Assembly: GCF_949628215.1 (NCBI RefSeq)
Contig: NC_134283.1
Span: forward strand, 23,538,975 to 23,602,974
Direction of reading: 5' to 3'
Length of the DNA stretch: 64,000 nt
Source of the DNA: Phalacrocorax aristotelis
Lineage: Eukaryota; Chordata; Aves; Suliformes; Phalacrocoracidae
Shown here: positions 45,974 through 57,789 of the stretch, piece after piece
Layout: each line of letters begins with the position of its first letter
How positions within the stretch are numbered: the first letter of the stretch is position 1
Made by a program: the position numbers and the translations under genes
The notes under the pieces: model-generated
The model's database searches: none
The model's input: the letters and a program-made list of their open reading frames with translations, nothing else
What the model was told of the DNA's origin: nothing

Positions 45974-48900
45974 GTATGGATTAGATTTTAAATAATTACA
46001 GGAAAGAGATCCAAGAATATTTCACTTTTGTGGAAAACAGAAATAAAAGGTGATAGCTTGTATTCTACAAGTTCAAAAGGTTTTTACATAAAGAAACTGG
46101 AAACTGTTGGCAATTCAGTATTTCTAAAGTATGGTCTCATTTTCTGATTTATTTCTTCCTTTCAGAATGCCCAGAGGAGGCATATGACCCACGTTCGTTG
46201 TATGAAAGACTTCAGGAACAGAGAGAAAAGAAGCAGCAGGAGTTTGAGGAGCAATTTAAATTCAGTAAGCACTAGCAGTTACTATTTTGAACTGAAACCC
46301 AGCAAAATGCATGTATAGTGTGCAACAGCTGTACACAACATATGACTAAGGGACATACCCGTGTGTCTTGTCTGTCTCTCTGGGAGGTAAACAGAGGCTT
46401 CAGAAAAGTATTATTGAAATCTTGTATTTTTCAAGGATGGTAGATGTTCCTGCAGATAACATATTGCTCTGGGCACTGAGACAGCACTGCACGCATGTGA
46501 AATTCAAAAGTTGCTTGGAGTTATGAAGCTGCATTCCTGTAACGGTACAGGAACGATACTAGGCTTGTTTTGCACATGAAATCAAAAAAGCCCTGATACC
46601 AATCCATGGAAAAGTGGAAGTGTGTTGTGGCTTTATGACTCTTGAAATCATGCTTTAACACAAGACCATCCTGTTTGAATCAATAAAAAGAAATCCTGTT
46701 CTAGCAGGTGTTACATTTCCAGGCTGTCATTAGTTGACACAAAAGTGATTTGAAGCTCAAGATTGCTATTTGGAAGATGTAAACAAACAGGAGTTGATTC
46801 AAAAAGTAGATCTTTAACTCTTCTGATGAAATGGAAATCGAATTTCTACTGATGTTTGAATTTCTGGTTTTATAGAAAAATCCTTTGCATTGTATCACCT
46901 GTATATGTGCTGCTGAGTGCAAAGATGATAATGAGAACTAGAAAATTATTAGTCAACCATTTTGGGAAAAGGGGAGCTATTGGCTCTATCTAAAGAGAAG
47001 TGAGGATGATACTGTGGGACTCCATTTTAAGGTGGGTTCTGATCAATTTTGGTTCTTTAGCTGGAAGTCTTACCCTCAAACTACTGTGTTCTTTAAGCTC
47101 CAGTTTGCGTAACTGGATTCTCTGTAGAATTTCTCTTGTATTTGCAATGCAACAAAACTATGTTTTACCTTTAACTATGGCACAATCTTGGGGTTCTGTT
47201 AGATAATACTCCCTGCCCCTGCAGACGCTATTGAGTGCATTACTGATTATCATGATTGCCTTTCCTGTTTTGTAGTACATGCTTTTAGAATTGTTCCTGC
47301 AGCCAAATTTCTTTAGAAGAAGGTAAGTGGGAGGAACTGACCACCTAAAGCTCTGTGTCAGGTGGGCTGTGGACCACTAGTTTACCTCATCAGAGTTCAG
47401 CCCAGTTTGGCCACTTGTGAAAAGATTTGTCCTGATATGCTTGAATTTGCCTTAAAATGTTGATAAATATTTTTTCTATCCATGGGAATTTTGGAGGAAT
47501 AGAAAACGGGTTTGGTAAGCATCAAAAGTGAAGTAGTTTTCAAAGTGAAGTAGTTTTATAGGATGTTATAGCACTTTAAATAAAAAATAATACTGGTATT
47601 CTCTGAAATGCAACTTTAAAAATTCTTTCTGAATTATTATGGTAACCAAAGTAAGGGTAAGTGGAAGTTATTCACTGTCTCTTAAGTTTTTCTTGTATTT
47701 AGTGGTGGAAAATAGAGATAGCAGCATTAATGCAATAAAGTCTCCAGTTGTACCCACAGGATTCTTTCCAGCTGAAGAGTTTCCAGTTTACTTCAGCAAA
47801 CCTTTGATCCAAGTCATCTTTGGTGATGTGACTAAACAATTCTTGTCCAAGTAGCCACCAGGAAGCTGACTGCTCTCAGTCTAGATGGGAAAGGTTTCTA
47901 ATAGCTGTTGAAATGAATTGCTTCCTTTGCCAAGTTATGTTAGATCTGCAACGTCTTCCCTTTAGTTCAGGCAGGAAACCTGTAAACCAACGTACTGGGA
48001 TGATCGGCATCCCTGAGACGGAGTAACCTAAAAGTAACCCAATGCTGCTTTTAAGGCAAGCTTTGTGGAATAACAGATACCTGCTAACCAGGAGAACAAA
48101 ACCCACTGCAGACTATTTAGTAGGGAATCTCAATAACATCAGCCATGAGGATCTCTCTGTCTGCTTCTCTTAGTTTGCAGATCAGGCAGGCAGAGAATGA
48201 AACTAACTTGTGTCGCTCGCTTCAGAAAATGTCCAGAGTTTCACTACTCTTGCTGTCTATTTGAAGGGGCCCTCAGCAGTAGTAGTGAATGCTACAAGTT
48301 ACTGTTTAAAGATTTACAAACGAGCTCTGCATTCTTAGAGTTGGAAAGAGTAGGGATCAGCCTTTAAAAAGTAACCTCAAATAATAATTGATTTCTAGAG
48401 CTTTTCTCTCAAAGACCAAAGCTTGCCAATTATCAGTGTAAATGGATTTCTTAGCTTGACATTAAGGTCAGTAGGACTTGACTATGTGGGTGAAGATTAA
48501 AAAAAATATGGCCAGCTCATGTAAAAGCCTAAAAATCCTCTTGCAGAATTAAACTCTAATGAAGACTAAAGGTGGTGTTTGGGTTAAGATTTCTGAGGAT
48601 GACTACAAACAGCAAGACTTGGTCTTTATAAAAAAATACTTTTTATTACCTTTCTAATGAAATAATTTTATTGAGAGACATTAAACATTTCCTGAACAGA
48701 AAATAAAAGACCTTCCTACTGCACTAATGTATACTTTCCTTAAAGCAGGGTAGCATGTTTAGAAAGAATTTATTTTTGTTCAGAAGTTAGGAATTGTCTT
48801 CTACATGTGGGGTTTTTTTAAACAGATCTTAATCTCAGTTGAGTTACTAATTGTTTGCTTTAAGAAAATGTACTTCCTATTTTGAAGGAAGATTTATGGA

Positions 48901-51900
48901 GAGAAGTAATGTGGGTTTTTTTTCCAGTTATTGGTTGGTTTAAGAAGAGATTCTGAGGAGGCAGGCCTAAACTCAGTGTCTGAAGCCAAAAAACCAAATA
49001 CATCATTGCTTAATGTGGTTTTCCTTCTTTTGTGTAATCTGTTCCAAAGGGCGTTTCAGAACTGCAGAAAGGCTGCTTGTGTGAAGACTTGGTCAATTTT
49101 CCTTAATTATATCAGCAAGGCCAATAGGATTTCATGCCTTCCTATGAATTGTTTCTTGCTTTTCTCTGTAATGTGTTCAAACTGTGTTAGTTTATTGTTG
49201 TTTGTGTGCTTGAGTGTGTAAGAGTTTTGGCTTGTTAGCATGCAGTATCATTAACTGGGAAGCATTTTTATTCCTTAATTACAGAATCCAGCAGATAGCT
49301 TATGGAGTTAGCTTCGTACCTTTTTCTTGGCACAACAGTGTGTCTGCTGGAGTACCCAATTCACTCAGTCACCCAGGGCTCTGCTCCCCGCATCCCCAGT
49401 GACTTTCTACAAATTGTTCTACCTTAGCAGCATTAGAAACATCATATGCAAGATGTGACCACTTATCTACACTTATGGGGGCAGTTTGAAATAATTCGAA
49501 AATGTTCTAAGAGAGTTGTGAAGTAACGCAAAACAAATGGCTGCTCCCTAAGTGGTTTTAGTGTATCAATATGCATTCTTTTTCTTTATTCAGAAAATAT
49601 GGTCAGAGGCTTAGATGAAGATGAGACGCATTTCCTTGATGAGGTTTCTCGGCAGCAAGAGCTACTAGAAAAACAACGAAGAGAAGAAGAGCTGAAAGAA
49701 CTAAACGAATATAGAATATCCTTTGCATTAAAATGGCTGGCAGTTATATAGAGGAGGATAAGAGACTGGGCTATAGTTTTATTGTGTCGTTGACATTCTG
49801 TCTATAAACCTGCTTTACAGAACATGTACAATGAAGACTTTTAATGTTTTCATTGTTGCTTGGATCTCCCACTGTAATGTTTGATATTCCACCCCATCGA
49901 CCCCCACATCTCTGGTACTTTTCTTTCCTTCTACACCTCCCCATTGTTTGGGGTTTTGGTTTTTTTCCCCTGTTATTAAGGGCATGAAATACCATAGCTA
50001 AACAGAGAGAGAGAATGTAAAGGAAAAGCAGCCTATTACTTCTAATCTTTTGCTTTTGTCTTATTGAAAAGTAAATGTTCTTCTTTGTTTTTGTTTTTAA
50101 CTGTGTATTGGCTATTTTTAACATATCTGAAATAATGTTTGAATTGCTCTCTGTTATTCTTCTTGAGGTATATAACTACTTTCTCCTTGCTGATAACTGC
50201 AGGATACAAAATTAAATACATCTGTGCACGTGCACTGACTTCCTTCTGGGAAGTCAGTGCCCATGGAGACTCAGCTTCTTTGGGTAATACAGACTTCTAG
50301 ACAGTACTAAAAGCAGGACAGTTTGGCTTTACTGTTAAATGACAAATTTTCATGAAGATGTGCTAGAAAATAATATAGGATGCTTTTTCTCTCTAAGCAG
50401 TGCCAGTCAAGGGAGGTTGGAATGATTTGAGGATTTCTGAGCTAAGCTAGATATTGGGTTTTTTGAGGTTCACTGAATCTGTGCAGAACCTTATGGTTTC
50501 TTTGTCTCCTAATGAAAACCATTGCTTTTAAGTCATCAGTGAAGAAAGCACAAGTTCTCAGGATGCTTTAGTATAAATGAAGGAGTTTGTGGACGCAAGG
50601 AGGTGACCAAAACCAGTCAGTAAATAAAGCTGAATAGTGCCAATGCTACAAAGATGTGCATTACCTTGTATTAGTTAATGTTTTACAGCTTGCGCATGTG
50701 TTCTGTGAAAAGCATCTAAGTCATCTCAGTAATGCCTTTATGAAAAAGCAATACTGATAGTTTTGGGTTTGTTTTTTTTTTTTCTTTTACTTCAGAAATA
50801 GGCTGTAGTTGGTTGAATGGATTTGGAATATTTTCTTTACTTGTTGGATCTAATAATGGCATGTTCATGGGATGTATTGAGTTTTGGTATTGGTTGCTTG
50901 CAGGTCTGATGCAGGGACGTACAGTGTAAGATTGTGCTGTGGAAGCAGCTGACAGCTTTAGTTAGGTGACATATGTCTGGGGTGAACCATACCAGCCCAG
51001 AGGGAAGCTTATGTTGTCTTGAATTAGCCACATAACACACTGATCCCTGAATTTACTGAGCAGGGCTTGTTCAAGACATACAGGCCATCCAACCTCAAGT
51101 CTTTGCAGTCTTAGTAATACCATCTGGCTCTGTATATAAAGTCTTGCTGTAAGTTAAACTGTAGAACTCATTGCTGATGGGGTGGATGGAAGGAGAATGT
51201 TTTTATAGTCTTATGAGAAACTGAGAGGTTTTGTCCATTCTGTTTCCCTTTTTTTTTTTTTTCTTTTCAACTATAATATTCCAAGCAACATCAGAGCAAC
51301 TTGTAAAATGGCTCATCTGCATTTGAAATTTTTGGTGGTATTCTTTTAAAATGCAAAAGATATTTTTGCATCTGCAGGTTGTTATTAATGGTTTTGTCAC
51401 TACAGGTAAACATGCTGGATCTATAGGTACTGTTCAAATGTTCTTCCCAGCTAATAAGAGGAATGTCAACTCAGTGGATTTGATTATTTGGTCTTTTTCC
51501 TGGTATGACATCCAATTTAAGCTACCTAAGAGGCATTAATTTAATGATAAAACCTATGTCAATATTCAAGTACAGAGCTTTTTTTTTATTTTTTTAGGTT
51601 GAGCAATCATGAAATCATATGTCTTAAGGATAAACGTGCCTTGGAATATTTTAATGTGCTCTTGAGCATAAGAAATTCATATGCATGGATGCATGGGAAT
51701 TTTACTTCCTCCTACATGAACAACTAGGTTTTTTTGCTCCTTACCCTATCAAGACTCTGCTGGTCTGACAGTGTTTAAAGATTTACAGATATACAGTTAG
51801 ATTTTTTAAGCCAGTTCCAAGAAGTATTCAACAACAACATCCTCTTGTCTTAAATCCTATGTAAATGTAGGAGAAGTCCCCCTCCAAGAAGCAGCCTTTA

Positions 51901-54900
51901 CTGTAGGACAGCTTTTTTAAATGCAGTTGATATTTAAGATTGAGCGGTTTATTTCTGATGTAGTCTTCCTGAGAGGAGACACTTCTTGGCTAGGTATAGC
52001 CTTACATTTGCTAATGGAAGCAGTACCTATAAAATCTCTTAAAAATGTGCTGCGTCTCAGGTAGTTGAGGAGTGTTAGGAGAATGGCTCCTGGATGGAAG
52101 TGAAAAGCCTGTAATTTGGTATCTTTCTTTTAAAAAAGTGTTTGGGTTCCTCAGCCAGGCTTTTGTAGTGCAGTATTAGAATATAACAAGGTAATGAACC
52201 TATAGGTGGAAGTTGAACACTGCAGTGTGTGGAATCGTGTGTTGCAACATCAAACCACGTTTGACACAACGAGCTTTCAGGTGGCTTCTGGTAGCCACAG
52301 GATGGCACTCCTGTGCCATCTTAAAAAATAAATGAACAGTCTGGTTTTGACTGAGACTTTCTATTAAGGTAGGAAGTGGTCTGGGTTACTGCTGTATCCT
52401 TAGGCAGATCAAATTAGGAGTGTTCAGGTGCGGTTCCTTATTGTGAAGCGGTTGGAGACTTTGAGGGTGTCACTTCAAAGGAAGGTGTAAGAGGTTTTCA
52501 TTTGCAGATGTTCAGTAGTGGGGAAAAACCCCTATGATTTCAAATATATCGTCCCATCGATGTGAAATTCACTATCCAATAGTTGTCTGCAATAACTGGG
52601 GCACCTGTGAAACTGCAGCTTGTGGTTATGGCACCTGATCAGTGGAACTGTAGTCAGAGAAGAAACTGGTGGAAAGCTAGATTTAGGGTTATAAAGAAAT
52701 AACCTTTTAAATTAGGTTGAGTTGCCTTTGCTATGTGCTGTTCAAAAGTTTTGCAGAAGCTTTTGTGACTCCACTGGCACCTCATTAACAAACACGGGAC
52801 TTTGAGTCATCACATACAGCTGGACATTAACTGTTATCAGGGTCAGGACTAGATTCTGCCACAGCAGGAGATCTGCTCACACCTGCGTGTGCAGGGTGAG
52901 TGTGCCTTAATAACAGACCAAGCTCCTTTTTATCCTGTCCGAGAACCTGCTTCTCCACCTCGTTATAGGTTTCGGCTGCATCCCACCTTGTTAACACTGT
53001 TTTAAGCTGCCTAGTTTTTCTCTGTAGTCAAGTCTTTTTGGGACAGTCTTGGACCACATGCACCTTAATCAGATCTGTCCCCTTCCTCCTGGGGTTGCTG
53101 TTCAAACTGGCAGTAATAGCGTGTGGCCCTTACAAAGATATGAGCTGAAAAGTTCGAGTGATAAATACCAAAACAGAAAATTGAGCCGTTTTGCTTTGGT
53201 AGGCCGAAGTCTGCTGGGCTCAGCAAAAGGAGGGTTTGAGGAGTGGAAGTGAGCCTACACATATTGCTACTTAGGGTTTTTTTTGTAAGGATTAGGAGTT
53301 GAAGCAGCAAATTTTAATTACAAATGCGTTGATCCCCGTAGAAGGGGGAAGTACTGCATTGCCTTTTTCTTTCTTTCTCTCCCCCACCCCAGTTTGACCT
53401 TTTTGCTTTTCTATGACCTTTGGGAAAAGGCAGGAGGATGGATATATTTATGGGTGCTGGGTGTGTCATGTGTCACGCCTTTCTGACTTCAGAAAAGCAG
53501 CTCCTGGTTTGCTGCCTGGATGCTTTCACAGGGAGAGCTGGTACTGATACCTGAGAAAGCACCAAACCCAGAGAGTGAAGTCTCTTCTGTCTTGGCCAAA
53601 GGTGCCAGCTGAATGTCATTACAAATAAGTTTATTTTGACAGAATATGTGAATGAACTTGCTGCTGTCAGCAGAGCCAGCTAAATGTATTGGAGAGGAAG
53701 TGTCTGTTCTCTCCATTCCTTCCTGGTTGATCCTTAACCCTTAATTCACAGCACTCTCACCAAAGTGGGAGTCAGTATGGATCCAAAGAAGGAAACTGAG
53801 AAGAAATTGCCCATGAAGTCAGTGGAAAACAAGAACAAATTCTCTCAGGCAAAGCTGTTGGCAGGAGCTGTGAAACACAGAAGGTTAGTTTCACACCTCT
53901 AAATTCATGAGGAATGGAATCCAGTTAGCAGTGTAAAGGGAGGCAGGCCAAAACTGCCTCCAGAGAGTGAGGTGTGAACCTTAGTCCCATAGAAAAAGGG
54001 GGGAGGTATAAGAAAAGACCAGCCTTGTTTCTATAGGCTCTTACAAACTGTGGGAAAAACATGGAGCAACTCAAATAGGTAAGTATGTGTAAAGCAAGTG
54101 GGTAGACTCTTCATTCTAGACTGCCAGTCTTGGGCAACCCTGCTTGGGGATCTAGGGGGAATCTATTTTATATCTCTATTTGTAGATATCAGTGTCACCT
54201 CACTCGTAATTTAATTCAGGTTTGTGTCTGAATCTGTGTCTAAAATGGATTGTTTTAGTTGCTACTGCAGGCAGCATGGGTGAGACATTAGTTACAAGAA
54301 AACGCCTTTGTATACCAATTTGATCCTGAAGGCATCAGGCAAACTTGTTCCTCACTGATGCATCCACACCCTTTCCATCCCAGGGCAATGGTAGCAGGGT
54401 TTGTGATCTGTTTGCAGTTTTTGTCTTGGCCTGCAAATGCAGCTGCTGTGTGCTACAGGGTATGGAGAAACCAGGCACGTGGGGCCAGATTATTTCCCAC
54501 AGATGAATTGTCTAATACTTAAGGTGATTACTGACATCTAGAAGTTCAGTCAGTGTTTTTGAATCTGACCCAGAGAATTAGATATTATTTTAGAAGTGTA
54601 CCTTGCAGGGTGATGTTTATCTCCAAGTACAGCAGTAATTCATGTCTGGAAGCTGAAGTGAGCGCTTCCACCACCTAAGGGGGGAGTTGGGCAGTTGTTT
54701 TGATTTTTGGAGGGCAGAGAAGAGAAACCCTGAACTGATAACAAGCAGACAACAATGGTTTTTTGCTTGTAACTACTAGTACTTAACCCAGTAGGATGTA
54801 GAGAAGGAGCTGGCATGTGGTTAATGGCAGATCTAAAGCCTGCAGATGGCATCTATTTGAAGAGAGCATCTTAACTGACATATCAGGGCCATCACAGACT

Positions 54901-57241
54901 TGCTTTGCAGTCTTCTATTTTTGCTGTCTTATCTTTTGCAAACTGGCCAAAACCAAGTGTAGCGTGAGTGCAGCATCTGCTCTCTGAGCTTTGTAGTTTC
55001 CTGTAAAGGATGTATTACTATTAGAACCTCCCTGCACAGAATAACCTTTCATCCATACTGCACGTTCTGACAGGGGCAGGAAAGAGTTAATGCATTAAAA
55101 TGCTCATACTTCATCACTTCAGTTCACCACAGCTGAAGCTGGGAAGCATTTGTTTATGTGGATGGCTTAGGATTTGGGAATATGGAAGGGGGGGGAAGAA
55201 ACTGAGTGGTGATAAGGAAGAGCTACAGAAGTTCTTAAGAGTTAGAAGTCCAAGTAATGCTCATTTTCTCCAACACTACTTTGGATGCAAAAAGGACCCC
55301 TTTCTTTTTTGGTTCAGACACTGCAGCTGTGTGTGAATTGCTGTAGAACCTACTGGGCTTCTTACTGGGTACAAGATTTCTAGATGTTTTAGAACAGGTT
55401 CTCTAGGTGCTTGAAGGAAGGGAAGGAAACACTGGAAGGGAAAAGATATCAGTGTCACGCCATCAAGTGTGGTAATCATCCACACATGCAGGCCTGTGGT
55501 CCTGTGGGGTGGCGCATTCCTGATCTGCTGTGGGGTACTTCCAGCTGAATAGGCAGCTCAGGGTTACTGTGTAAGAGGTCTGACTTGGATTGCCAGAGGC
55601 ATGTTTCTGTTTCCCAGGTTAACAAGCAATACTTTTAGTGTAGGTGTTGGCTCTTTCAAGGATCCTCCATGTTCCCCGAGGAGTCCCAGTCAGCAGCAGT
55701 TAGAAGTGGTGATGGTCATCAGGGGCCCCTGCTGGCATTTGCTGTAGCATTTGAGATGTGACTTTAACTTCACCGTAATTAAGTGGTTGCTTATGAGGAA
55801 CGAGGCACTTTCTTATTTTTTCCACAGTTCAGATGGTGGTAACAGTGTGAAGAGGTTGAAACTAGATGCTGATCATGATGAAAAGAATCAAGGTATGTCC
55901 TGATTTGTGGGAGTGTGCATTTGGGAAGCTGTCTGTCTCTCACCTGAACAGCAACTGACTCGGTGATAAATCTGATAGAGGATTTGCTTTTCTGCTCCTT
56001 CATTATACAAGACAGCACAGACTGCGGTGGGCGTGTTCTCTCTTAAAGCAATAGAAATGGTTACTATAGGCACTGACAGCCTGCACAGAAAATAGGGCTG
56101 GAGGGAACCTCTACAGGTCATCAGTCTACCCTCTGCCTAAACCATTCCTAACAGATGTTTGTCTAATCTACAAATAGAGGTTGTGGACCATCCTTAGGCA
56201 GTTTATTCTAATGCTTAACTGATTTTACCCTTAAAGAGTTTTACCTGATAACTAATAGGAGTCTCTGTAGCTGCATTTTGAGCCTAGTGCTTGGCCTGTC
56301 AACAGAAGACACGGAGAACAGATCACCCCTTTCCTCTTCACAGCAGTGTTTGATGTATTTATATACCTCCACTATTAGCTTTTTGTGCTATGAAGTGATT
56401 TTGTCCATCCTGAAACCAATTTGTTTCAGAAGATTATGGGGAACTAGGAGAAAAATTAAGTTGCTTTTTAGTCTTTGCTGTCAGGGCTGCAACTGACTTG
56501 CTGTCAAGATACCCTGACACAAACAGGGTGAGCTGCAATTGTGTAATGACAACCCAAGGCACTTCCTGAATCTACTGTTCAGTAAACTTTCAGAACACTG
56601 GAATTAATTAGCTGTGGAAGATGGGAGATGTTGACTAGCAGAGCAATGGAATAAAACTTTTCCCTAACTATGCTTTTATATCACCAAAAAAATACTCAAT
56701 TACACAAAGCAGAGCTATTTATTCTTATTTAGTGGGTTTGGTATTTGACAAGCATCAAACTGACAACTTTAGAATAAAAATCTGTAATGCCAGCATAGAG
56801 CTGGGCTTAAACTAGTGGTGAGGAAAAAAAATCCCCTGAGGTAGCAAGTCCTTCCTGTCAGAATAGCTTTATTGCAGCATAAAGCTGCCTTATGCTTTAA
56901 TTAAATCCTGCAATCATCCACTGCTGATGTGGCAATAGCAGGTGAATGACACGCAGCAGTTCCTGGGGTGATTAAAAGCACTTTCCTGGGCTCACATTTT
57001 TGACTGAGGTACCTCTCTTTCAGAAAAGCCTTCCTGTGTTCCCTTGGGGAGCAGCTCAGTGGGAGGCTCCGCGGTCCACTGTCCCTCAGCAGCTGTGTGC
57101 ATTGGGATCCTGCCTGGCCTGGGCGCCTACTCAGGAAGCAGTGATTCGGAGTCCAGCTCGGATAGCGAAGGCACTATTAATTCCACTGGAAAGATCGTCT
57201 CTTCTGTCTTTCGTAGCAACAGCTTCTTTGATGGTCCATAA
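45844..57241 (+). CDS. PSME3IP1: PSME3IP1 (FAM192A/PIP30), PA28-gamma interacting protein (complete, 6 coding exons)
   Basis: Six plus-strand exons join into 255 codons plus TAA; human FAM192A is 254. The nuclear protein binds PSME3 (PA28-gamma), promotes its association with the 20S proteasome and affects its presence in Cajal bodies. Visible parts: the NIP30 region with [20 protein letters not shown] and [20 protein letters not shown], a charged coiled-coil-like stretch to about residue 120, the conserved [16 protein letters not shown], a diverged linker, and the C-terminal block [20 protein letters not shown]. The block then continues [11 protein letters not shown] (223-233). In human, CK2 phosphorylation of that acidic-serine segment is needed for PA28-gamma binding, and the segment is intact here. 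Intron 3 of the coding region is AT-AC. The start ATG begins the only frame matching human, and the upstream part of its exon is 5' UTR. It is divergent from RSPRY1 and convergent with CPNE2. Confidence 0.96.
46166..46264 (+). CDS. PSME3IP1: PSME3IP1 coding exon 2
   Basis: 99 bases after [26 protein letters not shown], then [12 protein letters not shown], then one base. Donor GTAAGC. Confidence 0.95.
46265..49593 (+). other. PSME3IP1: PSME3IP1 intron (coding exons 2-3)
   Basis: 3.3 kb, AT-rich. It holds a short direct duplication of AAAGTGAAGTAGTTTT near 47524-47557. No gene is seen. Confidence 0.7.
49594..49715 (+). CDS. PSME3IP1: PSME3IP1 coding exon 3
   Basis: 122 bases after [28 protein letters not shown], then [20 protein letters not shown]. 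It ends exactly at AGA in front of an ATATCCTTT U12-type donor; there is no GT donor that keeps the human frame. Confidence 0.95.
49716..53749 (+). other. PSME3IP1: U12-type AT-AC intron of PSME3IP1
   Basis: The 5' end is ATATCCTTT, a perfect match to the AT-AC minor-spliceosome donor. The 3' end is TCCTTAACCCTTAATTCAC, carrying the U12 branch motif TCCTTAAC with its adenosine about 12 bases before the terminal AC. Joining EYR to STLTKVG across it reproduces the human protein (EYRNNLKKVG), so the boundaries are fixed by coding phase. Length 4,034 bases; no other gene is seen in it. Confidence 0.95.
53750..53883 (+). CDS. PSME3IP1: PSME3IP1 coding exon 4
   Basis: 134 bases after the AC acceptor: [40 protein letters not shown], then VKHR and two bases. 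Donor GTTAGT. Confidence 0.94.
55828..55892 (+). CDS. PSME3IP1: PSME3IP1 coding exon 5
   Basis: 65 bases after [32 protein letters not shown], then Q and one base. Donor GTATGT. It includes a small basic patch VKRLK. Confidence 0.94.
56090..56395 (-). mobile_element. Old CR1 LINE fragment
   Basis: Reverse-complement CR1 3' region: GGGCTGGAGGGAACCTCTAC, GGTCATCAGTCTACCC, TGTTTGTCTAATCTACAAAT, GGCAGTTTATTCTAATGCTT and further diverged matches. It resembles the older CR1-L-like type shared by birds, turtles and crocodilians. It lies in a PSME3IP1 intron, antisense to the gene. Confidence 0.85.
57024..57241 (+). CDS. PSME3IP1: PSME3IP1 terminal coding exon 6
   Basis: After [29 protein letters not shown], then the highly conserved [20 protein letters not shown] and acidic-serine block, ending [12 protein letters not shown] (57239-57241). 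This is the PA28-gamma binding end. Confidence 0.96.
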
Positions 57242-57757
57242 TGAAATCCCTCTGTGTGTAATGTAGTGCAGAGTATCTTCCAAAACCCTGATGGATGCTT
57301 GATGCATCCTTCTGCCCCAAATATAATCTTTCTAGCTAACCTCTCAACTTTAATACAGTCAGATACTCCTAAAATAACTCATTATATCTTTCTTTTTTCT
57401 TCTTTTTTCCCCAACTTCCCATTTCTGAGGTGCATACTGAGCCTGGAAGAAAGGCTGCCATCCTAAAACAGAAGGCACACCCGGTAAAGTAATGAAGGTC
57501 TGAGGATAGGGAGGAGAGAGGTCTATATTTTAAAATTGTCACGGAAAGAAAGAATTCTAGTGATCCAAGAAGTTTATACAAGACTAACAGGCAAAAAATA
57601 CTCACTTGAAGCAGTGAAGTCTTGTAGAAACAGTCATGTGTTCTGTTTTAAAATGTCATTTTTATTCTGTATTTGAGAAATGGGGGCAGAACAAAAATTA
57701 AGCAGATGGTGAAGTGTAGATTGCCATGACACTGTAAAGAAGTTCTAGTGTTACATG

Positions 57758-57763
57758 ATTAAA
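57758..57763 (+). terminator. PSME3IP1: Poly(A) signal of PSME3IP1 (ATTAAA)
   Basis: ATTAAA about 520 bases after the stop, followed by a T-rich/GT-rich stretch (57779-57797) suited to cleavage-factor binding. An AATAAA at 59381-59386 could give a longer form. Confidence 0.55.
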
Positions 57764-57789
57764 GACATTCTGAATGCATTTTTTTATCT

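Larger units (their letters stand above)
53884..57023 (+). other. PSME3IP1: PSME3IP1 introns around coding exon 5
   Basis: Two GT-AG introns of 1.9 and 1.1 kb. The second holds the CR1 piece listed separately; otherwise I see nothing. Confidence 0.7.
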
